From assembly GCA_033398695.1 (NCBI GenBank), contig CM065806.1:40077001-40141000 (forward strand): a stretch of DNA of 64,000 bases, given 5' to 3'. Numbering within the stretch: the first letter of the stretch is position 1; each line of letters opens with the position of its first letter. The translations under genes were made by a program, and so were the position numbers. Source of the DNA: Orobanche coerulescens (lineage: Eukaryota > Streptophyta > Magnoliopsida > Lamiales > Orobanchaceae). Shown piece after piece: positions 20,836 to 32,187 of the stretch. The notes under the pieces were generated by a model. That model worked only from the letters and a program-made list of their open reading frames with translations, made no database searches and was not told where the DNA came from.

Positions 20836-21960
20836 TTAACTTTTTGTCTAAACCTAAAAAGAGAAAAAAACCTTCAAGCATAAATCAAACATATCTGAGG
20901 CATTTACGATTAAGTCATGTAAATTTTAGAAAAATAAAAATATTGGTAGATGAAGGCCCATTGGATGACCTCCAATTTGAGTCATTTCCAATTCGTGAAT
21001 CTTGTCTGGAAGGTAAAATGACAAAAGGGGGTTTTAAAACTAAGGGAAACCGTGCTCAGAACATGTTATAATTGGGTCATACTGATGTATGTGGTCCTAT
21101 AAATATCCAGGCTATGGGTGGTTTTGAATACTTCATCATGTCTAGAGATGATTATTCGAGATACGGATACATCTATTGATGCGATGTAAGTGAAGCCTTT
21201 GACAAGTTCAGAGATTTTAAGACTGAAATGGAGAAGCATCATGGGAAGAGTATCAAGTCACTACGATTTTGATCGTGGTGGCAAATGCCCTAGTGGGGAG
21301 TTTTTGGATATCTTGGCAAATGAGGGGATTACGTCCCAGATCATTGCGCCGGGAACTCCACAACAAAATGGTGTTGCTCAGAGAAGTAATAGAACTCTTC
21401 TAGAAACGATTAGATCAATGATGAGTTATTGAGATTTACCTATTTCGTTCTGGGAGTACGCCTTGGAAACAGCAGCATACATACTAAACCTGGTGCCTTC
21501 GAAATTAGTTCTAAAAACACTCACAGAAACTGTGGAGTGGGAGGAAGCCGAGTCTAGGACATGTTCAGATTTGGGGTACTCCAAAACATGTGCTGAATAA
21601 GGATGCTAATAAGTTGGCATCTCGTACAGAGGTACTAGTGTTTGTTGGATACCCTAAGGGAACAAAGGGTGGCTTGTTCTATAGTCCCCAGGTTCAGAAG
21701 GTCGTTGTTAGCACCAATGCCCGATTCTTGGAAGAGGATTATGTGATTAGTCACAAGCCGAAGAGCGAAATAATTATGGAAGAGTCCGGAGAGAGACTCC
21801 GTCTATACCAATTGTGCAAGCACCAACTAACACGGCACCACGTATCGATTTTGAGACTTTTACACCAACTCACGATTTGCCTTGTGGACGTGGGAGAGTT
21901 GTTCATCAATCATAATGATTCATAGATGTAGGAAGATCTTCGGACTCAATCCTATGTGAA
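20836..21960 (+). pseudogene. pol: C3 pre-integrase and integrase
   Basis: The segment codes for HLRLSHVN (zinc region), GHTDVCGP (first catalytic Asp), a region where the usual RSDRGGE reads RFDRGGK, and PQQNGVAQRSNRTLLE, where the catalytic Glu position reads Q. Stops occur near 21070, 21177 and 21432, with a frame change near 21280 and again near 21590. The integrase would be dead. The tail (21590-21925) runs into the integrase-RT linker that C2 also has. Confidence 0.8.
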
Positions 21961-22460
21961 CATGAATTAGATCCCTGTACTTACAAGGAGGCAATCCAAA
22001 ATAAAGATACTGACTCTTGGAAAGTAGCAACGGAATCATAAATGGGATCTATAGATTCCAATCAATTGTGGGAGCTAGGAGAACTACCTGATGGGGTGCA
22101 AGCCATTGGGAGTAAATAGGTCTACAAACGAAATAAATGAGGTGATGGGAAGGTTGAAACCTTCAAAGCGAGGCTTGTAGGGAAAGTTTATACTCAAAAG
22201 GAGGGCATCGATTACGATGAAACCTTTTTGCTAGTAGCCATGCTTAAGTCAATCCAGATTCTTTTAGGTATAGCTGCGCATTTGGATCTGGATATTTGGA
22301 AAATGGATGTCAAGACTTCATTCTTGAATGAAAGTTTAGACAACGAGATCTACATGTGCCAACCAGAGGGATTCATTACTGAAGGATAAGAGTACTTAAT
22401 GTGGAAGCTTAAGAGATCCATTTATGGATTAAGAAAAGGATGTTGCTTATCCAGTTATCT
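21961..22460 (+). pseudogene. pol: C3 reverse transcriptase, N-terminal part
   Basis: Readable RT blocks include MGSIDSNQLWEL, KVETFKARLVGK, YTQKEGIDYDETF and WKMDVKTSFLNESLDNEIYM. In-frame stops interrupt near 22040, 22118, 22137 and 22388. Past SIYGLRKG the sequence jumps, and the YVDD catalytic block is deleted. Confidence 0.75.
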
Positions 22461-23341
22461 TATATCGATACCATGCTAAAGTTTAGCATTTGGAATTTCA
22501 GGAAAGGTTTTTTACTTTACAGGCATGGAATTCAACTATCTAAGATTATGTGTCCTAAGACCAAAATAAGATAGATGACTTGAAGTTAGTCCCTTATGCG
22601 TCAGCGGTGGGAAGACTCATGTATGCTATGCTTTACACTAGATCAGATACCTGTCATACCATAGACATGGCTATTAGATATCAGTCGAACAGTGGACTAG
22701 GACACTGGATTGAGTCAAGCACATACTCAATTAACTGAGAAGAACTAGAAAGTACATGCTAGTATATCAATCAGATGACCTATGTCCAGTGGGTTATACC
22801 GACTCATATTTTTCATCAGACAAAGTAAAGTCGAAGTCTATTTCAGGTTATGTGTTTACTGTGGGAGGTGGAGCGTTTGTTGGAGGAGTGTGAAGCAATT
22901 CATCTCATACCTTACCATGAAATACGAGTACATGGCAGCCTCTGAGGCATCCAAAGATGCGGTATGGCTCAAGTACTTCTTGCAGGAGTTAGATGCTATT
23001 CCCAATTTGCCAAAGGTATCACACTTTTCAGTGATAATACCGGTGCAGTCGCAAATTTGAGGGAACAACGAGCCCATAAGGCAAGTAAACATATCAAATG
23101 CAAGTACCATATCAAATGACATTTTGTAAAGAAAGGAGACGTAGTTGTATCCAGGGTTGTGTCGGCAGATAATCCTGCTTATCCTTTCACAAAAGGCTTA
23201 CCCTCAAAAGTTTTTGAAGGGCATGTGGAAGGAATAGGATTACGGTGTATGGCACAATTGCTTTTAGTATAAATGGGAGATATGATAGACTATGTAATAG
23301 AGTATTATATTTAAAAGCATGATTTGAGTATAAGTGAGAGA
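22461..23341 (+). pseudogene. pol: C3 RT tail and RNase H
   Basis: Fragments correspond to the C2 homologue: LMYAMLYTRSDTCH, YTDSYFSSDKVKSKSISGYVF and a run ending in the 3' untranslated purine-rich stretch. Multiple stops and frame shifts. The polypurine tract is AAGTGAGAGA (23332-23341), one base off AAGTGGGAGA of C2. Confidence 0.7.
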
Positions 23342-24760
23342 TGATTAGGGCTGTATACAACAAAGCATACTTATCGCTTGTATTACCTTATTTTCTTGTA
23401 ACTACCTATGAGAATATTAATTACATTTGTCACTTATTTTGCAAATTTATTCACGTTATGGTTATATAAATGTATTATCTATTTATTTTATATTGTAGAT
23501 AATCTGGTGTGTTGGTTTCACACGGAAGATCACATTATTGGTGCCTTATAAAATAAGATAATGGTTCACAACCTATAAAATTACTAGACAAATTATAATA
23601 AAGGTTATAATGTATGCTTGAGATTAGTTGGTATTGACTATTAGCATGTATTAGTATATTTGCATAGATTGAACTGGCTCGCAGTGAGATAGTGTCTTCA
23701 GTATTGACTGTAAGAAGAATGTAAATCTCGGATAATTATTATTTCTTAATTATAAGTATATAATATTTAATTGTGTATTTATAATATTTATTGCTTTGAT
23801 TTACCATAGGCGAGCGTCACAGTGATTGACTCAATAAGCTTGTCTTGGGCAATAATATTATTTATATGACAATTATTACTATAACTAAAAATCGTGTCCC
23901 GACTCGTGCGGGTTGATGATGTCTTCTTGAGGAGCTCGATGATGATTATTATATTAAACCCTGGAGGTGGATTTAATTCTAATATAATAACAAAGTTCGA
24001 GTGGTACTACTCTTGGATAAGAAATTAATTAATTAAAGCTGTAAGTAGCTTAAAGGAATTAATGGACATTCGATATCTTAAAAAATGGAAATAATATATT
24101 TAAATAAGGAGCTCGATTTTGTAAATTTAGATTTGAGTTGGAAGTGCAGTATTAATTCTTTAGTGGATTCAATCGATATTAGTGAACTCAACAGTATTAT
24201 AAAGGGCTTGATATGGAAGGTTGGGTTACACTAGGAGTCATAACCATAATCCTCCTTAAAATCCATAGAGTATTCCAAAGCCTATAAATAGGACATGGGG
24301 GAAGGGGGTTCGGTCTTAATACACATGTTACACAAGGGTTTCGATTTTATTCTTCCAAGTATTTTATTGTGGATCTTGACTGTCTTTGATTCCACAATTG
24401 AGATAAACTTTAATTCTTGCTATCAGTCGGAATTACTTGAAAAAAAATAGAGAGTTATGAGGAATAAGAATTCTGGCTGATCCATATCCATTGTTAAGGA
24501 AGATTCAGTAACTCATTGCCCACACAATGTCTGAATTAATACATTATCATACTCTAGAAGGTTTGGAGGAAGAGATCAAAAGTAGCAATCATTTCGCTTC
24601 AAAAGGTAATATCCTATTACCTCTTGATCTAGATTATGATATTAAATTCACCAACAATATTATTTAATAAATAATAAATAATATTTAAATTGCTTATTGG
24701 GCTTAGTAGTTAATTAATTAGCATGCCTAAATAGACTTTGTGCTCGTGGATGCGTAAAAC
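23342..24760 (+). repeat. C3 3' LTR
   Basis: It begins TGATTAGGGCTGTATAC after the PPT, the counterpart of TGTTAGGGTTGTATAC in C2. Similarity to the reverse complement of 25100-26576 runs its length (for example CACACGGAAGATCACATTAT). It stops at GATGCGTAAAACG, about 50 bp before the family end. A TATA box, TATAAATA, lies at 24283-24290. Confidence 0.8.
24283..24290 (+). promoter_or_regulatory. TATA box in C3 LTR
   Basis: TATAAATA within CCTATAAATAGGAC. The C2 LTR has the equivalent TATAAGTA on the minus strand at about 25628-25635. It would place the U3/R border shortly downstream. Confidence 0.6.
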
Positions 24761-25099
24761 GTCTTATTAGGGGAGGCCTTTGGACGTCGATGACCTGGGG
24801 GAGGCCGACGAGGCTGCTACGGATGCGGACGCGGGGCGGTGGTGCAGAGTAGCTAGGTGTTTTTGTTTTAAGATTTATTCTGTGTATGGCCTGCATGTCT
24901 TATATTTTTTGTCTGTCGTGGCGTTTTGGCCAGTTGTGTAATATAAATGAAATTAAATACCTATCTTGTTCTTTGAACTCTTTCTTGTGGTTAACCCGAG
25001 CCAAGATCCGTGTAGGGGTGGTCGAGTCTGGGTCAATTTATAGCAGGGCCGAGTCAGCTTCAAAGGGAGGCTTTGGGGAGCGGGGGATCTCAAAGGGAC
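24761..25099 (-). mobile_element. Tat-like 3' untranslated fragment
   Basis: Similar to 40479-40800 in the same orientation: shared GACGAGGCTGC, GTGGTG[GC]AGCAGAGTAG, TGTGTATGGCCTG and TTGTTCTTTG. In the second copy this sequence lies beyond the 50-bp array of a Tat element. It sits between the inverted LTRs of C3 and C2. Confidence 0.6.
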
Positions 25100-26576
25100 T
25101 GTTGGAAATAAAACGCAGCGGAAGCGAAGTTGGTGAAAATTTGTTAAAAGCGTTTTACGCATCCACGAGCACAAAACATATTTAGGCATGCTAATTTAAC
25201 TACTAATATTAATAATCAATTTAAATATTAAATATTATTTATAGAATAAATATGTTGGTAAATTAAATATCCTAATCTAGATCAAAGATCATAGGATATT
25301 TAAAGCGTAGTGGTTGCTTGCTCCTTGATCTTCTTGTATTTCTACCATTATATCTTCTAGAGTATGATCCGCCTTAGTCCGGACGTTGTGTAGGCAACGA
25401 GCTACCGAATATTGCTTGGACAAAAATGGATCGGACGAACCATGTTCTTATGAGTCACTCGATTTTTCTTGTTTTTCTAGTGTTATATAAACACTCTTAG
25501 AAAATTGATGTGTTATCTAAGTTGTAGAATCAAAGACACAAGTCAAGATCTACAATTAAACACAATAAGAAAAAACCGAATCTCCCTCACACAAGATGTC
25601 ACACGGCCAAATCCCCTCTTATTGTCCTACTTATAGGCTTTGGACTACTCTAGGGATCTTAAGGAGGATTCGGGAAGGACTCCTAATAGACCTCAAATTT
25701 CCATATTGGGCTCTTTCCTAATATATTGAGTCTATTAAACATCAACTCAGTCCACTAAAGAGTCAACATTGCACTTCCTACTCCAATTCCAATTTATGAA
25801 ATCTGGCTCCTTATTTAAATATATTATTTCCCGTCTTTAAGATATCAAATATCCATGAATTAATTTTAAGCTACTAACAACTTTAATTAATTAATATCTT
25901 ATCCAAGAGTAGTACCACTCGAACCTTATTATTATATCGGAATTAAATCCACCTGCAGGATTTAATATAATAATCATTATCGAGTTCTCAAGGGGACATT
26001 ATCAACCCGCACGAGTCGGAACAGGATTTCTAGTAATAATAATAATTGTCATATAAAAAATATTATTGCCCAAGATACAAAGCTTATTGAGTCAATAATT
26101 TTGAGTCTCACCCATGGTAAATACATCACTAAAAATTATTAATACACAGTTAAATATTTATACTTCGAATTAAGAAATAATAATTATTCGAGATTTACGT
26201 TCTTCTTACAGTCAGTACAGAAGACACTATCTCACTTCGATCCAGTTCAACATATGCAAATACGTTAATGCGTACTAATAGTCAAGACCAACTAACCTCA
26301 AGCAAACATTACAACCTTTCACATAAGTTATCTAGAATTATATCGGTTCTGAACTATTGTATTATTTTATAAGGCACCGATAATGTGATCTTCCGTGTGA
26401 CACCAACACACCACATTATTTGCAATATAAAATAATTAGACATTTTAGTTGCATAACCATAACGTGAATAAATATGCAAAACATGTGATTAAGTATAATT
26501 AATATTCTCATATGTAGTTACAGGGAAATAAGGTAATACAAGCATAAAGTATGTTTTGTAGTATACAACCCTAACA
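25100..26576 (-). repeat. C2 3' LTR (1477 bp)
   Basis: Bounded by TGTTGG at 25100 and CCTAACA ending at 26576. Just beyond lies ATCTCCCACTTATAC (26577-26591), the reverse complement of the polypurine tract. It pairs as an inverted repeat with the C3 LTR. Confidence 0.85.
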
Positions 26577-26591
26577 ATCTCCCACTTATAC

Positions 26592-28191
26592 TCATAGCAT
26601 GCTTTTAAGTATACTACTCTATTACATAGTCTCTCATTTCTCCCACTTATACTCAAAGCAATGCTGCCATACACCGTAATCCCATTCCTTCCACGTCTTT
26701 CAAATACTTTTGAGGGTAGGCATTTTGTGAAAGGATCAGCAAGATTATCTTTTGATGCAACCCTGGATACAACTACATCTCCTTCCTTTACGAAGTGTCG
26801 TATGATGTGGTACTTGTGGTTGATATGTTTACTTGCATTGTGGGCTCGTAGTTACCTCAAATTTTTTATTGCACCGATATTATCACAATAAAGTGTAATA
26901 CCCTTTGGCAAATCGGGAATCACATCTAAGTCCTGCAGGAATTACTTGAGCCATACCGCCTTCTTGGCTGCCTTAGAGGCTGCCACATACTTAGATTCCA
27001 TGGTAAAGTCTGAGATACATTTCTGCTTCACACTCCTCCAACTAATGGCTCCATCTCCCTTGTTAAACACATAACCTGAAGTCGACTTTGACTTTTCTTT
27101 ATCTGATGAAAAATCTGAGTCAGTATAACCCACTGGACACAGATCATCTGATTGATATACTAGAATATACTCCATAGTACTTCTCAAGTACTTGCATATG
27201 TGCTTGACAGCAATCCAATGTCCTGGCCCTGGGTTCAACTAATATCTAGTAGCCATACCTACGGCATGACAGATATCTGGTCTAGTGCAAAGCATAGCAT
27301 ACATAAGGCTTCCCATAGCTGACGTATAAGGGATCAGCTTCATGTCATCTATCCCCTTGTGTGTCTTGGGACACATATCCTTACATAGTTGATTCATGTC
27401 TGTAACGTAGAAAACCTTTCTTGGAATTCCCCATGCCAAACCGCGTTAAAACTGTATTGATATAGGATGCCTGAGATAAGCACAACATCCTTCAAATCCT
27501 TCATATCAAACTGCTCAGATAGCAATACTCGTACGTCGGACAACTCCTTCACGTTGTTTCCAATCAGAAGGATATCATCTACACACAGTACAAGAAATAC
27601 CAATACGTTTCCATCATATTTCTTATACACACAACTCTCACTCGGACATTGGACGGATCCATATGACTGGACTACCTCATCAAATCGAGTGTTCCAAGAT
27701 CTAGATGCTTGCTAAGTCATAAATGGATCTCTTAAGCTTGCACACTAAGTGCTCTTCTCCTTCAGCAATGAATCTCTCTGGTTGGTGTATGTATATTTCC
27801 TTGTCTAGACTTCCATTCAAGAATATAGTCTTGACATCCATTTGCCAAATCTCCAGATCCAAATGCATAGCTATAGCTAAAATAATCCAGGTTGACTTAA
27901 GCATGGCTACCAGCGAAAAGGTTTCATCATAATTGATACCCTCTTTCTGAGTGTAACCTTTCGCAATAAGCCTCGCTTTGAAGGTTTCAACCTTCCCATC
28001 ACCTCCTTTCTTTCGCTTGTGGACCCAGTTACCCCCAATGGCTTGTACCCCACCAGGTAGTTTTAGTACCTCCCACACTTGATTGGAATCCATAGATCCC
28101 ATTTCTGATTCCATTGCTACTTAACCGGAGTCAGCATCTTTATCTTGGATTGCCTCCTTGGAAGTCTAGGAATATGATTCATCTTCGCCTG
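26592..28191 (-). pseudogene. pol: C2 reverse transcriptase and RNase H
   Basis: Minus-strand blocks in order: MGSMDSNQVWEVLKLPGG, ARLIAKGYTQKEGINYDETF, WQMDVKTIFLNGSLDKEIY, LCVDDILLIGNN (usual Tyr replaced by Cys, both catalytic Asp kept), GSLMYAMLCTRPDICHAVG and the RNase H blocks GYTDSDFSSDKEKSKS and SKYVAASKAAKKAVWLK. Frame shifts near 27700, 27430 and 27238 and several stops break it. The C3 homologue lost the CVDD block; this one kept it. Confidence 0.85.
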
Positions 28192-28196
28192 GGTTT
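28192..28196. other. Left target-site duplication of Athila-1
   Basis: GGTTT directly left of the LTR start TGTTGCG, matching GGTTT at 37274-37278 after the other LTR. Confidence 0.9.
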
Positions 28197-29082
28197 TGTT
28201 GCGATATTTCCTACACGCAAGTGCACGTCATCGTTTACAAGTAATAAAGTGATAAGTAGAGTATCGTTCCCACGAGGATTGAATCTCTAACTACCGATTT
28301 TTTCGTAGTCCAATTTTATCTGAACAATCGAATTTGGGTTTTGCGATTAAAAACTAAAGGAATTACTAAAAGACTAAGCAGTAGAAAACAATATCTTGGA
28401 TAAAAGAAATCAAATGATGAATGAGTCTAGGGTTCTGAATCCACCTTAGTTTATCCGAATTTAATCTCGATTATCCGTAATAAATAATTTTCCCAATTTA
28501 TTGAAGGCGGAGATTGCTAATATATTCTACCGCCTCTCCCGAGGTCAATAGATTTATCTAACGGCGACTAACGCACTCTATCCCTAGGTGAATTATCTCG
28601 TCGATAGGCAAAAAGCATGAAATCTCCTAAAGGCCACGTAGTTCCTATGAGTATATTCCTATCTCACGGAATAAAACGGTTCTCACCAATAGTTCCTCAC
28701 CAAATCTCCTCTCCCGATTCGAAGTGAATGATTAGATCAATACAACTATTGGCCAGATAATTGCAAGCATTAAACATAATTGGGAAAACTCAATAAAAAG
28801 GTAATAAATTGGATAATCTCAATCAATTCATCAAAACAAAGGTTTCATCAAAACCCTAGATTAGGGCTTTAGCCTGACATACTAAAAACTGAAAATACAG
28901 AATAAATAAACGAAAGCATAAAATTCAAACGCAGATGAAGTTCGGATTCCTCCGTTCTTCAGCTCCCGCCTTCTGCCCTTGAATTCTTCTGCCTTCCTCC
29001 TCTTCTGCCGTCTCCCAAGCTTAAGCTCTCCAAGGTATCCGATTCAATGATTCCCAGATGATTAAATTAGGGTCTTAAACCC

Positions 29083-29090
29083 TATTTATA
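29083..29090 (-). promoter_or_regulatory. TATA box, Athila-1 3' LTR
   Basis: CTATAAATAGGG on the minus strand, about 95 bp downstream of the nearest GCCGCGGC palindrome. The same box is in the 5' LTR at 36848-36855. Confidence 0.7.
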
Positions 29091-29185
29091 GCTCAGCATC
29101 TCCACAAATCGCATCCGTATTAATCGGTTGAAAACTGGCTTCGAAACGGCCCAAAATCCGCGTAGACGTACCAAACCCGCTAAGT

Positions 29186-29362
29186 GTGCCGCGGCTCACT
29201 AAACCTGTGCCGCGGCACATCGCAAAAAGCTGAATGCCTGGGCGTTAATTTATTCTTCTGTGCCGCGGCTCACTGGCCGTGCGGCACGCAGTACATTTTA
29301 CTCGCCCTTCGGCCGGGTGTCTTCTGTGCCGCGGCTCGATTCCTTGTGCCGCGGCTCGAGTC
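29186..29362. repeat. GCCGCGGC palindrome modules, Athila-1 3' LTR
   Basis: Cores at 29188/29209 (21 bp apart), 29262 with a degenerate partner near 29281, and 29328/29348 (20 bp). GTACA follows the second pair (29290). The modules match those in LTR B. Confidence 0.85.
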
Positions 29363-29517
29363 CAGCTTTTGCCTTCGCCGCTTTTGCCTCGCTTTTAGCT
29401 TCCGACTTCAATTTCACAATCATACAAAATCAAGGGATTAAAAGCTCATTTAGATGATTTCACACTCCAAAACACTACAAAATAATGATAAATAAGCGTA
29501 TAAAAATACGCCTAACA

Positions 29518-30785
29518 AATACCCCCAAACTTAAACCTTTGCTTGTCCTCAAGCAAAAAAGAATTAAAGTCAATAAAAGAATGTCGTGAATCATCGTGCA
29601 ACTCATAGTGTTCAACCTAATCAATACTATCCTGTGATTCTCTCTAAATAATACGAGTGTCATAAAAGCGAGCTGCACTCAGAATAATGATTCCGCAAAG
29701 TAATCAAATTCAGTCCTAATCACTCGTTCATGAAGAAAATTCGGCTCAAAGATTAACAAAACGTGAGTCAAATCGACCGTCAAAATGAAAGGCTAACACA
29801 ACCAAGCTAGTTCGTCCCATTCCACAGTCGAAAGGCACAATTTTCACGAGTTTCATAACAATTAAATTTCGGACAGTATTCCCTTATATATATGCTCAAG
29901 AATTCGATTCGAGTTGACCACTAGGTTAGGATCTCAGGATGTTTCATCGGGATAATCCTAGGGTGGAACTTCCATTCTCATGTATTAGGAAACCATTTGA
30001 CGTAAAAGACACTCATGGGGCACATGGATGCTTCTAGTTACTAAGTTCCCGTCTACAGCGGAGAAACAACTCGAATACATAATTTCCGCATGTCCGAATC
30101 AAGGTTGCCGTTTTACGCGATAGTAAACAGCGGGTCACGCGAATACCCCCGGTTATTAAGCTTCCTATCATTGGCACATGTGAAATCACTAAATCACTAG
30201 TCTAATCGGGGTCGTCGTTTTACGCGAGAGTAAACAACGGGTCACGCGAATACCCCCGGTTACTAGACTTCCCTTCATAGAACACTATCTCTCGACTTTA
30301 GGGAGAAACTGACCGACTCTAAACTCCATCTAAGTGCCAAGACGACTGAAGAAATAGTATGACTCTCTATCCTGAAAATGTAGCCAAACGTATTGGTGGG
30401 GATTTCAAAACAAGTATGTATCATCTCTTATCTGCCAGGACCTCTACAATCACGAAAAATTTCGGACCTAATTGAATGCTAAGCAGAACAGAAATAACTG
30501 ACTACAACTCGACTAGAACTCGACCGTTTCTTCAGAGAGAAAGACAGTGTCGTAACATCAGTATCACACAAATAGAAGCACGAAAATTCACGAATAAAGA
30601 AAACTAAGACAAGCAAGGTTATCTAAAAAAAAATTTTACGCATAGAATTTAAAAGTGCAACGAAATAATGTACAGCAATAAAATAAGGTACAGCAATGAA
30701 TGTAGAAACTGAAAGTAAATCCCCCCCAAACTTAGGACGTACATTGACCTCAATGGACAAAAAAAATGATATGCAAGAAAAATAA
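29518..30785 (-). other. Athila-1 3' untranslated region
   Basis: No ORF. Two PPT-like sites occur: AAGTTTGGGGGTATTT at the LTR edge (about 29518-29533 complement) and CCTAAGTTTGGGGGGGATT (30719-30737 complement), the latter just past the accessory ORF. A 57-bp block (TACGCGA...GGGTCACGCGAATACCCCCGG) is duplicated at a 107-bp period (30104-30160 and 30211-30267). Confidence 0.7.
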
Positions 30786-32187
30786 AAGGTCAAGTACTCC
30801 CCTCCGGTCTGCTCACGAGCTGGTGCCGGCATCGTCCGGTGAGGAGGGTGGTGTGGCTGGCCGGGCGGGCGCAATAAATGGCCCGTCGGGATGCATGATG
30901 TGGGCCGTCCATGCGGCGAGGTGCTCCTGATGATAAGCATCCCTCGCAGCAAGACGCCTCGCCGCTCGTCGGCTGGCCCGGCGTGCCTGCTCTCGCATCT
31001 CGGCTCTGGCGACAGCAACAACGCTCTCCCGCTCCACCCGCTGCTCCTCCCGCATGGCAGCCATCAAGCTCTCTCTCTCTCCTCATCTCATCTCTCTCTC
31101 TCCTCGTCTCCTCTCTCATCTCCTCTCTCTCTCTCCTCAGCTCCTCTCTATGCTCTTCTCTCTGTCTCCTCAAATCCTCCCGCAGCCCATCAAACAGATC
31201 CTCCAACCTCGCTCTATCGGCCGCGGGCAGCATCTCCGCAAGGCCAACAAAAGCGGCCTGGGATCCTCGTGAGCCTCCTCTAGCAAAATCCTCTCCCCGA
31301 GCGCAGCCGGCGCTCCGCCCCACCGGTCGGGTGTGATATGATGCGGTGATCGATCGGGGCTCGTGGGGCTAGCATCGGCTCGTCGTCGACCAAGTCGGCC
31401 ATTGCACGGCATAAAGCGCAGATGAGGGAGGGGTGCTTCACCCGCCTTGGCCCCTCGGATACTCGGAAGATAGATCGGACCGTAATGGGGGCCACATCAA
31501 ACGCAGCGGAAGTGATAGCAAAAAGTATCCGGGCGCGGAGAGAAAATCAGACGGACCGGGAGGTGGGGTCACGCGTGCGCAGATAAAGTAAAGCTGTGCT
31601 CGCCTGAGCCGGCCGAGGCGCGAGCTCTGAAGTGAAAGGTGGACGAACTCGTGCTCGCCGCTCCTGGGCACGGCCGTGCAATGGTCTCAGCGTGGCCTCC
31701 TTAGTGAGGCCGGGTCATCACTCGGTGATAGCCGACTCACAACCGCCGGAAACCCAAAAAGCCCCCGAATAGCAGTCGGGGAGAAATCAACTGTAACCCC
31801 TCTGACTTCGACCTGAGTCCGAGACTCTAAAGATGGCAACGTATGCCCTGCCCGGATATGATTCAGCAGAGCGCTGGCGTAAAACTCCTGGACGATCGAG
31901 ATAACCGCTGGCTCGGGAGGTGCGGTAAATCTGGCCCATCCCATCTCGTCAATCATGGTGAGCAACTCCCCGTCCTGAGGAGCTGGAGTAAAACCTCTCT
32001 CGGGAATAAGTGGTCGTGGCCGGATCTTTTCATTGAATATTTTGTGAATTTCGGGGTCCGAAAATTGATGCCCCTCCGCCTCGGCCCGACCACGAGAGGT
32101 CTCCCCTCGAGTAGGGGATGACTCGGTCCTAGCACACTTGCTCACCTTCTTTGTGCGCGCCATAATCAATCCTGAAAAGTGAAACAC
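30786..32187 (-). pseudogene. Athila-1 accessory ORF
   Basis: Starts MFHFSGLIMARTKKVSK at 32187; the second Met (MARTKK, 32163) may be the true start, with a basic N-terminus. The first domain has FYASALLNHI and VRGVTVDFSPTAIRGLFGFP. After 31687 the frame shifts: a middle block with HPSLICALCRAM (31280-31495), then an Arg/Glu-rich coiled coil (about 31060-31200) coded by a CT-rich tract, then a Pro-rich tail. Proteins of this kind are annotated as putative plant transposon protein and occupy the env position of Athila elements. No membrane segment is seen. Function unknown. Confidence 0.75.

Larger units (their letters stand above)
20835..24760 (+). mobile_element. Ty1/copia element C3, 5'-truncated
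   Basis: Pre-integrase, integrase, RT and RNase H remnants followed by a 3' LTR, all plus strand. It begins inside the pre-integrase region at the SIRE-2 LTR edge, so gag, protease and the 5' LTR are gone. The LTR is cut about 50 bp short at its right end. It is the same family as C2 (LTRs and pol alike) but in the opposite orientation. Confidence 0.8.
28197..29517 (-). repeat. Athila-1 3' LTR (1321 bp)
   Basis: TGTTGCGATATTTCC to CGCCTAACA. Followed by AAATACCCCCAAACTTAAACC, the reverse complement of the PPT typical of Athila. A TATA box, TATAAATA, lies on the minus strand at 29083-29090. Palindrome modules lie at 29186-29362. Confidence 0.95.

Noticed and set aside
30890..31340. Plus-strand Ser/Leu/Pro-rich ORFs
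   Set aside because: Antisense of the Arg/Glu coiled coil of the Athila-1 accessory ORF, caused by the CT-rich tract.
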